From Leptospira vanthielii serovar Holland str. Waz Holland = ATCC 700522 (lineage in GTDB: Bacteria; Spirochaetota; Leptospiria; Leptospirales; Leptospiraceae), in contig NZ_AOGY02000075.1 of NCBI RefSeq assembly GCF_000332455.1, forward strand, positions 1 through 13,690: 13,690 nucleotides of DNA. Reading direction: 5' to 3'. The position numbers were made by a program, and so were the translations under genes. The notes below the pieces were generated by a model. The model searched no databases and was not told where the DNA came from. It saw only the letters and a program-made list of their open reading frames with translations. Below are positions 6,040-12,545 of the stretch, piece by piece; positions within the stretch are counted from its first letter, which is position 1; every line of letters starts with the position of its first letter.

Positions 6040-7572
6040 ATGGTGAGCCTCAGTTTTCTTTTTAAAAAATTAAGAATTAATCGTTTATATTTTGGAGTTA
6101 TTCTTTTTAGTTTACTCCCACTTGTGCTCGTTGGTACATTCCCTGGTTATTTTTATCGTGAATATGAGATCGGGTATTTTTTAGTTTTTCATAATGTCAC
6201 AGAAATCTTTAGTGTCATCGTATCTTTTTCCATTTTTGGTTTGGGATACTATTCTTATTCGCAGAGCAGGAATGCACACACTTTGTTTCTAGGAGTCGGT
6301 TTCCTCGCTGTTGGGTTGATAGATTTTATGCATGCACTTGGATATACGGGGATGCCTGATTTTATCACTCCAAACTCTGGAAACAAATCGTCTCAGTTTT
6401 GGATTATTTCTCGTATGATTACCGCCTTAGTTTTGTTTGTTGCAATTTACATTAAACCAAACGAAAAATATAAGTGGGCAAAATCAAATTTATTACTCTT
6501 TTTTACGTTCCTTTTGGTCGGTGTCGTCTTTTTGCTCGTCATTTTTTATAATGATTGGATACCAAAAACATACGAACAAGGGAAAGGACTAACACCATTT
6601 AAGAAAAATACAGAATATGCGATTATAATATTACTATTTCTGTCTCTCCTTCTTTATAGAAATGCAAATTTTTATACTTCAAAAAAACAACTTCAATATT
6701 ATTTGTCAGCGTTCATTGTTTGTATATTTAGTGAATTGGTTTTTGCTGTGTATACCAGTGTATTCGATGTGTATAATGTGTTGGGGCATATATATAAAAT
6801 TGGTGCCTTTTATTTAATTTATAAAGCTGTGTTCATCGCTGCCATTAATGATCCTTATGAAAAATTAATACAAACCAACCGACTTCTCTCCAAAGAAATT
6901 CAAGAGAATAAAACTTATGCGGAGATGATCAGGAAATCTTTGCGTGAAAAAGAGAATTTGGTTTCGGAGATTTTTCATAGAACAAAAAATTCATTACAAT
7001 TAGTTCGTTCCATTTTGATGATTCAAGCATCTGATTTTGAGGATGATAAAAATATCCAATCAATTGTTGAAGACACTTCTATCAAAATCCAAACAATGTC
7101 CTTAGTTCACGACCATTTGTATGCAAATAAGGATCTAAGTGAAATTAAAGTTTCTGATTATTTGCGTTCGCTTGCGGATATGGTTCGTCATGCATATCCA
7201 CCGGTAGGAACAGAGGTTCGAGTGAATTTCCAAGTGGGTGATGGTTCGCTACTTTTAGATACGGCAGTCCCACTTGGCCTAATATTTACAGAGTTGTTGT
7301 CGAATAGTTTTAAGTATGCCTTTCCTGGTTTTACGGTCGGTAATGTTTTGATCCGTTTTTCAATAGAAGGAAATATATGCCATTTTGAATATAGTGACAA
7401 TGGGGTTGGGTTGCCAGCTAAGTTTGATTTGCAAAAGCAAAAGAAATTGGGTTTAAGTTTGGCGAAGGTCATCGCCGAAAAACAGATGGGTGGGGCCTTG
7501 AGTATTGATGGTACTCAAGGGTTTCAAATGAAACTTGATTTCCCCAACAATTTATACAGGAGAAGGGTTTAG
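6040..7572 (+). CDS. MASE3-domain membrane histidine kinase (HisKA_2 type)
   Basis: A 510-residue sensor kinase. Residues about 15-270 are a multi-helix MASE3-type membrane sensor (HNVTEIFSVIVSFSIFGLGYYSY; AVGLIDFMHALGYTGMPDF). A short coiled coil (KLIQTNRLLSKEIQENK) leads to the HisKA_2 phosphoacceptor domain SEIFHRTKNSLQLVRS, with His313 as the probable phosphorylated residue. The HATPase domain follows, with N-box FTELLSNSFKYAF (Asn422), G1 box DNGVGLP (Asp453) and a G2-like LGLSLAK, so all catalytic boxes are present. HisKA_2 kinases phosphorylate response regulators; none is encoded here, so it is an orphan locally. It follows the SpoIIE gene by 86 bp on the same strand, suggesting related signalling. 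ATG 6040 lacks an obvious ribosome binding site. The last 21 bp overlap the end of convergent hmuS. Confidence 0.87.
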   Translation: MVSLSFLFKKLRINRLYFGVILFSLLPLVLVGTFPGYFYREYEIGYFLVFHNVTEIFSVIVSFSIFGLGYYSYSQSRNAHTLFLGVGFLAVGLIDFMHALGYTGMPDFITPNSGNKSSQFWIISRMITALVLFVAIYIKPNEKYKWAKSNLLLFFTFLLVGVVFLLVIFYNDWIPKTYEQGKGLTPFKKNTEYAIIILLFLSLLLYRNANFYTSKKQLQYYLSAFIVCIFSELVFAVYTSVFDVYNVLGHIYKIGAFYLIYKAVFIAAINDPYEKLIQTNRLLSKEIQENKTYAEMIRKSLREKENLVSEIFHRTKNSLQLVRSILMIQASDFEDDKNIQSIVEDTSIKIQTMSLVHDHLYANKDLSEIKVSDYLRSLADMVRHAYPPVGTEVRVNFQVGDGSLLLDTAVPLGLIFTELLSNSFKYAFPGFTVGNVLIRFSIEGNICHFEYSDNGVGLPAKFDLQKQKKLGLSLAKVIAEKQMGGALSIDGTQGFQMKLDFPNNLYRRRV

Positions 7573-8604
7573 TTTCTCGGTTTTATCTACATATTCACGG
7601 GTTAGTTGGTACCAAAGATCTGATTGTGGAATACCTGGTTTTCGTTTTCCAAACATTTGTAAAATCAAATTACCTTCGTTGTCAAATACTTCCACTGAGG
7701 TAACGAGACCGTCTTTTGTTGGTTTATCGACAAGCCAAACAGATTCAATTTGATCCGTTCTTAGGTGCAAATTGAACTCTGGGTCGAGAACATTAAACCA
7801 AGGACCCATGGGTTCCAGTCTCTGGATTTTTCCTGTATGGATTTGAATCATTCCTGGATTACCAACAAAAATCATAATGTCCATTTCCAGTTTGCTAACT
7901 TGTTCCATTAGGTTTAGTAGTTTTTCTTTCGAAATTTTGAAGGAAAACTTCCCATTTGCAGCTACCAAAGAAAATTCGCGTGAGTAATTAAATTTTCTGA
8001 GCAAAGAAAAGAAGTCATGAGTGTCTTCGAGTTTACTCCAAGCGTCTAAAAATTTTGGAATTTCTTTTGTGTCGTTTGTTTCGGTTTTTGTTTTTGTCTC
8101 CGATGTTGGTTTGATGAATGTTTGTGTTTCATCAACAAATTGTGTTTTTGCGATCTCCCAACCATCAATGGCAGACTTTTCCGTTTGGTAAATTTTATGA
8201 ACAGCCTCACCTTTGGAATCAAAGAATTGGAAACTACGCATGATTCCGTTTTCTTTTGGTTCTTCTACATAAAAGCCATACTTCCAGTTTTGAAGAAAAA
8301 TGCGGAGGTCTATATCTTCCCCGACGGCAAGGGCGGTTTGCCCATTGACAGATAGGTTTTTATAGACACCTTTTCTTTCGTGTACACAAGATTCATTTCT
8401 TGTGAGAGCCATCACATAACCTAGGTTGGTTGTATTTAACAAAAAACTTGCCCAGTCCGGGTTCAGTAGTTTAACTGTCGGGCCAATTTTTGTGGAAAGA
8501 AGTTCCGCTTCGCTTACGTTTAAATGTTTGGCAGCGTCACGGATTCTGAGTTTGGGCATTTCTTTTGTTAGATTTTCCCATTGTTGTTTTAAGTTTTCAT
8601 TCAT
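7552..8604 (-). CDS. hmuS: Hemin-degrading/heme-handling factor HmuS (HemS/ChuS family)
   Basis: A 350-residue cytoplasmic protein made of two related halves, as in HemS, ChuS and PhuS. It receives heme from the importer and either degrades it or passes it on. Family signatures are LRIRDAAKHLNVSEAELL near residue 20, the first-half motif GEAVHKIYQT (132-141), the likely axial heme ligand in LEDTHDFF (His196, the HemS position) and the strong second-half block MGPWFNVLDPEFNLHLR (266-282), with the C-terminal SDLWYQLT. The linker around 160-180 is Thr/Lys-rich. ATG 8604 begins inside the stop of hmuV (ATGA overlap), which fixes the start; longer readings in this frame run into hmuV. It is the last gene of the heme operon, an order different from the common hmuSTUV. 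Whether it is a true oxygenase cannot be read from sequence. Confidence 0.93.
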   Translation of the reverse strand: MNENLKQQWENLTKEMPKLRIRDAAKHLNVSEAELLSTKIGPTVKLLNPDWASFLLNTTNLGYVMALTRNESCVHERKGVYKNLSVNGQTALAVGEDIDLRIFLQNWKYGFYVEEPKENGIMRSFQFFDSKGEAVHKIYQTEKSAIDGWEIAKTQFVDETQTFIKPTSETKTKTETNDTKEIPKFLDAWSKLEDTHDFFSLLRKFNYSREFSLVAANGKFSFKISKEKLLNLMEQVSKLEMDIMIFVGNPGMIQIHTGKIQRLEPMGPWFNVLDPEFNLHLRTDQIESVWLVDKPTKDGLVTSVEVFDNEGNLILQMFGKRKPGIPQSDLWYQLTREYVDKTEKLNPSPV

Positions 8605-9380
8605 ATTGATTCTCCTATGATTTCTGGAATGATAAAATTTCCTTCGGGTGCATTTAAGATTCGTGCTTTTATTCCAAATGCGGTCTCTAGATTTTCTAAG
8701 GTTAAAACTTCGTTTGGTCTCCCTGATTTGATAATTTTTCCTTTGTGTAGTAAGGTGATTGTGTCTGCATATAAAGCTGCAAGATTTAGGTCGTGTAAGA
8801 TCATAAAGACCGCATAACCTTGGTCTGCCATGTGTTTGCAAATGTTGAGAGTTTTGTATTGGTTGGGAATATCCAATGCAGATACAGGTTCGTCTAAAAA
8901 GATATATCTTGGTGGTGTTTCCCATGCTTGCGCCAATATCCTGCCGAAGTTAATTTTTTGCCTCTCTCCACCAGATAGGGTAGAATAGTTCTGTTCTTTT
9001 TGTTCAATAGAATCTGTAATCTTCAGGCAAGTCTGGACAATATCTTTATCTCTGACGGCATCAGTGACATGTGGATGGCGACCGAGGCCAATTACTTCTT
9101 CGGAGCTTATAGGGAAAGTTATGGCTGTTTCTTGTGTGAGAACTGCTCTTATCTTCGCCAATTGACTTTTGGAATATTTTTTTATTTCAATTCCATCCAA
9201 ATAAACACTTCCTTGTTGTGGCGTTAAATCACCACATAACATGTGAAAGAGGGATGATTTCCCTGCCCCATTTCTTCCTATTAGTACGTGAAGTTTTCCC
9301 GGATGGATTTCTAGCTCTATTTTGGAGAGTACAACTTTGGTTCCAATGGAGTAGTCTAAATCAATTGCTTCGATTGTCAT
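8601..9380 (-). CDS. hmuV: Heme ABC transporter ATP-binding protein HmuV
   Basis: A 259-residue ABC ATPase that powers heme passage through HmuU. Motifs in order: Walker A GRNGAGKS (residues 35-42), Q-loop in LTQETAITFP (81-90), ABC signature LSGGERQ (135-141), Walker B YIFLDEP (159-165), D-loop SALD and the switch His196 in ILHDLN. The GLGRHPH segment after the Q-loop and the WETPPRYIFLDEPVSALD stretch are typical of the heme/siderophore importer branch. ATG 9380 overlaps the hmuU stop by 4 bp (ATGA), and the stop overlaps the start of hmuS in the same way, so translation is probably coupled. All catalytic residues are present. Confidence 0.95.
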   Translation of the reverse strand: MTIEAIDLDYSIGTKVVLSKIELEIHPGKLHVLIGRNGAGKSSLFHMLCGDLTPQQGSVYLDGIEIKKYSKSQLAKIRAVLTQETAITFPISSEEVIGLGRHPHVTDAVRDKDIVQTCLKITDSIEQKEQNYSTLSGGERQKINFGRILAQAWETPPRYIFLDEPVSALDIPNQYKTLNICKHMADQGYAVFMILHDLNLAALYADTITLLHKGKIIKSGRPNEVLTLENLETAFGIKARILNAPEGNFIIPEIIGESI

Positions 9381-10363
9381 ATATGGTTCATCCTTTTTCG
9401 AATCAGACTGAGAAAGAATGGAGATCCGAGTAGGGCTGTGGCTATCCCTACCGGTATTTCGGAAGGAGCGATAATGATTCTGCAAATTCCATCCGCAAAA
9501 CACAGAAGACCTCCGCCTAAAAGGTAGGAAGTGATGAGTAAGTATTTGTAATCTTGGCCAATCGCCAAGCGAACAATATGTGGGACAGCAAGTCCAACAA
9601 ATCCAATATTACCTACAAGCGAAATACAGGCTCCAACACTCACTCCAATCAAAAGTATGATTATTGTTTTTAAAAATTCTGTGGAGACTCCGAGATGACT
9701 TGCTTCCCTTTCGCCTAGTATAAATACATTCAACTGTTTTGCTATGAATGGGCTAATAAATAGTGGGAGAATGAAGAATATGGAAAATGATTTTAAGTTT
9801 GTCCAAGAGGCTCCGCCTAAACTTCCCATATTCCAAAGAGAAAGGTTTCTGAGTTGAGCTTCGTTTGCTATATAACTCAAAATTCCAATGGCAGAAAAAC
9901 AAATAGCGTTTACGGCAATACCAGATAGTAACAATGAAAAGATATCTGTCCTCCCTTTTGATTTTGCAAAAAAGAAGATGATGAAAGATGAAGAGATTCC
10001 GCCTAAAAAAGAGAATAGGACAATACTCCAAATCGAATGTAAAAACGGAATGGATGTGCCAAGAACAATCGCTATTGATGCAAATAAAGAACATCCAGCG
10101 GTGATACCGATAAGTCCTGGATCGACAATCGGATTTCGAAATAAACCTTGGGCTAATGCACCAGACCAAGCCAATGAACCACCTACCATAATACCGAGAA
10201 GGATCCTCGGTATTCTCAATTCAAAGAATACGCGAGATTCCATACTATCACTTTGAAGTAAATCTTCCCAATGTATACTCATTGCACCAAGTAATGATGA
10301 GATTACTGCGGATAATATGGTAAAGGTGATACAAGAAAGTATAAAAATTACCTTCTTCTTCAT
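9377..10363 (-). CDS. hmuU: Heme ABC transporter permease HmuU (FecCD family)
   Basis: A 328-residue inner-membrane permease with a full set of hydrophobic helices (about ten expected for BtuC/FecCD proteins). Diagnostic motifs are the RVFFELRIPRILLGIMVGGS segment and SGALAQGLFRNPIVDPGLIG (FecCD signature near residues 68-87), GREASHLGVS-like EREASHLGVS at the cytoplasmic coupling region that contacts the ATPase, and GFVGLAVPHIVRLAIGQDYK near 255-275. Length is normal for the family. The ATG at 10363 sits in the hmuT stop (ATGA) and the gene ends in an ATGA overlap with hmuV. It forms the channel that receives heme from HmuT in the periplasm. Confidence 0.95.
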   Translation of the reverse strand: MKKKVIFILSCITFTILSAVISSLLGAMSIHWEDLLQSDSMESRVFFELRIPRILLGIMVGGSLAWSGALAQGLFRNPIVDPGLIGITAGCSLFASIAIVLGTSIPFLHSIWSIVLFSFLGGISSSFIIFFFAKSKGRTDIFSLLLSGIAVNAICFSAIGILSYIANEAQLRNLSLWNMGSLGGASWTNLKSFSIFFILPLFISPFIAKQLNVFILGEREASHLGVSTEFLKTIIILLIGVSVGACISLVGNIGFVGLAVPHIVRLAIGQDYKYLLITSYLLGGGLLCFADGICRIIIAPSEIPVGIATALLGSPFFLSLIRKRMNHI

Positions 10364-11208
10364 TCAATGAGTTTCCATTTATCATTTAAAGTTTTTAGGG
10401 CGAGTGGAAGTCTTGGACCAAAACCTAAAAGAAGAAGGTCATCTAATAGGATTAGGTTCTTTTCCTTTCCGGCTCGTGTGAACTCCATTCCGTTGATTTC
10501 CCAAACGGCTTTTTCTCCGCCAAATCCTAATGCTGATTTTTCTGGCATAAGGATGATGTCTGGATTTGCTTTTACTAATGCTTCGCTAGTTAGGGGTTTA
10601 TATTCGGAAAAATCGTTTACGGCATTTTTTGCACCGGAGAGTTCAATCATTGCGTGTGCTGCAGTTCCGGTTCCAGATATAAATACGGAACTTGGATTTC
10701 TGGAATAGATGAAGAGAACTTTGATATTGGTTTTATTTATTTTTAGTTTTTGAATTTGTTCTTTTATATTTTTGGCTAAGACATCAGCTTCTTTTTCTTT
10801 TCCCAATAGTTTGCCAATCTCTAACACACGATAGGTTGGAGTTTCTAATCTGAATTCATCAGGGAATAGTTTAAGAGGAATACCTGCATCTTTCAGGTTT
10901 TGAATTGTTGCGGGTGGACCTGCTGATTCTAACCCAATGATTTGTGTTGGTTTAAAATTTAAAATTCCTTCTGTTGTTAATGTTCTTTGGTATCCTACAT
11001 TTGGAAGGGAGGTTGTCTGTTTGGGGTAGTATGAGGTTGAATCTACTGCAATTAATTGGCTTTCTAATTTCAATGCGTAGATGATTTCAGTCACCGTCCC
11101 ATTGACAGAAATGATGCGGTGGTTTGTTTCCGCAGAAGCCGGTGAGAAGAGTAGGGCGAGGGATAAAATGAGAATCCCCATTTCTTTTGAAGTATTGAAT
11201 CGAATCAT
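10360..11208 (-). CDS. hmuT: Periplasmic heme-binding protein HmuT
   Basis: A 282-residue substrate-binding protein (BtuF/FepB fold). A Sec signal peptide MIRFNTSKEMGILILSLALL ... FSPASA is followed by cleavage before ETNHR (about residue 26). The class signature RIISVNGTVTEIIYAL starts the mature protein. VDSTSYYPKQTTSLPNVGYQ carries the Tyr (60 or 61) that in PhuT/ShuT-type proteins ligates heme iron, and GILNFKPTQIIGLESAGPP is equally typical. The start is uncertain: ATG 11208 gives a good positively charged n-region but no ribosome binding site and may be nearly leaderless relative to the predicted promoter; TTG 11232 and ATG 11181 are alternatives. It is the first gene of the operon, downstream of a Fur-type operator. 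No lipobox is seen, so it is probably a soluble periplasmic protein. Confidence 0.92.
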   Translation of the reverse strand: MIRFNTSKEMGILILSLALLFSPASAETNHRIISVNGTVTEIIYALKLESQLIAVDSTSYYPKQTTSLPNVGYQRTLTTEGILNFKPTQIIGLESAGPPATIQNLKDAGIPLKLFPDEFRLETPTYRVLEIGKLLGKEKEADVLAKNIKEQIQKLKINKTNIKVLFIYSRNPSSVFISGTGTAAHAMIELSGAKNAVNDFSEYKPLTSEALVKANPDIILMPEKSALGFGGEKAVWEINGMEFTRAGKEKNLILLDDLLLLGFGPRLPLALKTLNDKWKLIE

Positions 11209-11215
11209 GTGGCAA

Positions 11216-11242
11216 GAATTAGAGTAAACCAATGCTTGTCAA
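11216..11242 (-). promoter_or_regulatory. Candidate promoter of the hmuTUVS operon
   Basis: A perfect -35 TTGACA (minus strand 11242-11237) is followed after 15 nt by TAATTC (11221-11216), a weak -10. It lies 7 bp downstream of the palindrome at 11250-11264. Transcription would begin close to the ATG at 11208, leaving a very short leader or making ATG 11181 the real start. Confidence 0.45.
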
Positions 11243-11249
11243 TTTCAAA

Positions 11250-11264
11250 AGAGAATGAGTCTCA
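11250..11264. promoter_or_regulatory. Putative Fur-type operator upstream of hmuT
   Basis: On the minus strand this reads TGAGACTCATTCTCT. Arms GAGA/TCTC frame 5 bp, and it agrees with the 7-1-7 Fur-box consensus TGATAATnATTATCA at 10 of 14 fixed positions. The wider sequence ATTGAGACTCATTCTCTTT matches the site at 11529-11543 with its flanks at 16 of 19 positions. It lies directly before the -35 of the heme operon. Iron- or heme-responsive control by a Fur-family protein is an inference. Confidence 0.55.
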
Positions 11265-11528
11265 ATGTAAAAAATGAGTTTGGTCGAATAAACCTGAAGT
11301 GTCTGGGAAGAAATTCTTCTCCATCGGTGGATTTTTTTTGTTCCGTCGATGTTCGTTAAAATAATCGGGTAACTGCCGTTAGATGTTTATTGCAAACAGC
11401 CGAATTTTGCAATAAACCCAGGGTATGCGAATCGGAATTAAAGGTCCATGGGACTCAAAGAAGGTAAGGATTGGGAGCGCTGTGAAGCAGAGAAGAGTTC
11501 CAGTGCGGATCGGGACAATCTTTTATAT
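11265..11528. other. Divergent intergenic region between the two Fur-type sites
   Basis: This is 264 bp without a convincing gene. It contains a perfect 12-bp hairpin (11385-11396 with 11406-11417, 9-nt loop) and, at 11320-11339, a small TCCA-TCGG-TGGA hairpin followed by eight T. It also holds a 41-codon frame (11425-11550) with no ribosome binding site. No riboswitch core that I know (cobalamin, TPP, FMN) is recognisable. Confidence 0.5.
11385..11417. repeat. Perfect 12-bp inverted repeat
   Basis: GTTTATTGCAAA (11385-11396) and TTTGCAATAAAC (11406-11417) are exact reverse complements around a 9-nt loop. There is no T-tract on either side, so it is a poor intrinsic terminator. It could be a protein site or an RNA stem, and its role is unknown. 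Confidence 0.6.
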
Positions 11529-11543
11529 TGAGACTAAATCTCA
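11529..11543. promoter_or_regulatory. Putative Fur-type operator upstream of the lipoprotein genes
   Basis: TGAGACTAAATCTCA has perfect 5-bp arms around 5 bp, and 10 of 14 positions agree with the 7-1-7 Fur box. A third half-site, TGAG at 11548-11551, adds an overlapping CTCA-TTAT-TGAG palindrome. The -35 TTGACA begins 8 bp later, the same layout as in front of hmuT. Confidence 0.55.
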
Positions 11544-11551
11544 TTATTGAG

Positions 11552-11577
11552 TTGACAGGAATCTCCTCTATTAGAAT
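11552..11577 (+). promoter_or_regulatory. Candidate promoter of the lipoprotein genes
   Basis: A perfect TTGACA (11552-11557) is followed by TAGAAT (11572-11577), a 5/6 -10, at a short 14-nt spacing. TTGAGT at 11547-11552 with a 19-nt spacer is the alternative pairing. Transcription would begin near 11584, just before the AGGAG ribosome binding site at 11601. Confidence 0.45.
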
Positions 11578-11610
11578 TTGAGAATCAGAATCAATTAATT
11601 AGGAGAGTCT

Positions 11611-12441
11611 ATGAACAAGCTCTACAAATTCTCAGCTCTAGCCTTGGCATCCTGCCTTAGCTTAACACTCATTTCCTGCGAACAGGAAGACAATAAAGAT
11701 AACAATAGTTCGGTTTTATTAGGTCTGTTTACTCTTGTTGAAGGAGCAAAATCATGTGAAACTCCCGGTAGTACTTTGGTCCTGTCAACTCCGGTGGAAA
11801 TTTGCAGTCCAGCTGGTGGGGCGGGTGTTCATTTTGTGATCCATGATCTTTCGAATGCATTCAGTCACAGCGTGATTTTTTCTGGTGGTTATAAATCGAA
11901 AGATTATGCTTTAAACGGTCCCACTGCTGGAAATGTTTTAGTAAATAATTTTAATGCATTTCAATTCTGGATGTATGATGGGCGTTCTACATCGGGATCT
12001 CCAGCTTCTGCGATTCGTTATGAGCCAAATTATGCAGCATCCGCTGCTGTAAGAGTTAACACTGGTTTAACTGCTGCTGAATTACCTATTGCTGTCGTAA
12101 CAGATACGCAGTGTGATACATTCGGTGCTGCTGCAACAAACTGTAAACTGAACAAAGCCGGTGGAGAGAAAAAAACCTTTTGTTTGGATGTGACAAAAAC
12201 TACATCGGGTGCTTCACGAATCACACTTTGGTTAGATGGAAAGAATGGAGCTAATTGTAACATAAAATCTTCTTTGACGGCAGAAAATGCAGTTCTCAAC
12301 AAACTTCCTAGCGATTTTGCAAACAACCTCTCTCCTCTTGATACTCGCACATTCTATTTGGCGGCAGCTCCAGCAGGAACTAACTCTGGTTCTGTGAGTT
12401 TTGGTAAAATCACTGTTTCTACAGAAACTGCCATAAAATAG
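11611..12441 (+). CDS. Cysteine-rich lipoprotein of unknown function (first of a tandem pair)
   Basis: A 276-residue predicted lipoprotein. The signal peptide MNKLYKFSALALASCLSLTL ends in lipobox LISC with lipidated Cys23, followed by acidic EQED, then an LLG(L)F segment. The mature part has six further Cys: C49, C65, the pair in DTQCDTFGAAATNCKL, KTFCLDVT and GANCNIK. The C-terminal half looks beta-rich (SRITLWLDGKNGANC; GSVSFGKITVST). I do not recognise a family. It is clearly paralogous to the next gene, sharing CxDxT ... ITxWxxGKNxANC ... LTxxNAxLN and SFxKIxxST. AGGAG at 11601-11605 fixes the start. A Fur-type site lies upstream, and a terminator follows the gene at 12468. A surface or periplasm-facing role in iron or heme acquisition is inferred from the shared operator only. 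Confidence 0.82.
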   Translation: MNKLYKFSALALASCLSLTLISCEQEDNKDNNSSVLLGLFTLVEGAKSCETPGSTLVLSTPVEICSPAGGAGVHFVIHDLSNAFSHSVIFSGGYKSKDYALNGPTAGNVLVNNFNAFQFWMYDGRSTSGSPASAIRYEPNYAASAAVRVNTGLTAAELPIAVVTDTQCDTFGAAATNCKLNKAGGEKKTFCLDVTKTTSGASRITLWLDGKNGANCNIKSSLTAENAVLNKLPSDFANNLSPLDTRTFYLAAAPAGTNSGSVSFGKITVSTETAIK

Positions 12442-12467
12442 AGGTACCGTTTCTTTATCGTGATTAG

Positions 12468-12515
12468 GAGTTGCAATCTTAAACTAAAGTTTGGGCTGCA
12501 ACTCTTTGTTTTAAT
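12468..12515 (+). terminator. Intrinsic terminator between the two lipoprotein genes
   Basis: GAGTTGCA (12468-12475) pairs perfectly with TGCAACTC (12497-12504). An inner stem AAACT/AGTTT (12481-12485 with 12488-12492) extends it, and TTTGTTTTAAT follows. It probably ends or attenuates the first lipoprotein transcript, so the second gene depends on read-through or on a promoter within the short remaining gap. Confidence 0.7.
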
Positions 12516-12545
12516 ATACCAGACCAAAACCAGGAGGTGATTCTT

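Noticed and set aside
8605..8925. Extension of hmuS to 457 residues
   Set aside because: The added part lies antiparallel to no gene but within hmuV in another frame and lacks family similarity; the ATGA junction at 8601-8604 defines the start.
9381..9503. Extension of hmuV to 300 residues
   Set aside because: It overlaps the hmuU coding region in another frame; the ABC domain starts at MTIEA, in an ATGA overlap.
11420..11520. GC-richer stretch considered as a riboswitch
   Set aside because: No conserved core of cobalamin, TPP, FMN, SAM or similar riboswitches could be found, and it lies upstream of the predicted promoter.
11425..11550. 41-codon frame MRIGIKGPW ... upstream of the lipoprotein gene
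   Set aside because: It has no ribosome binding site, ends inside the operator/promoter region and shows no recognisable similarity; probably chance.
11237..11557. TTGACA words considered as HemR boxes (TGACA-N6-TGACA)
   Set aside because: Each site has a single TGACA without a second copy 6 bp away; they fit better as -35 boxes.
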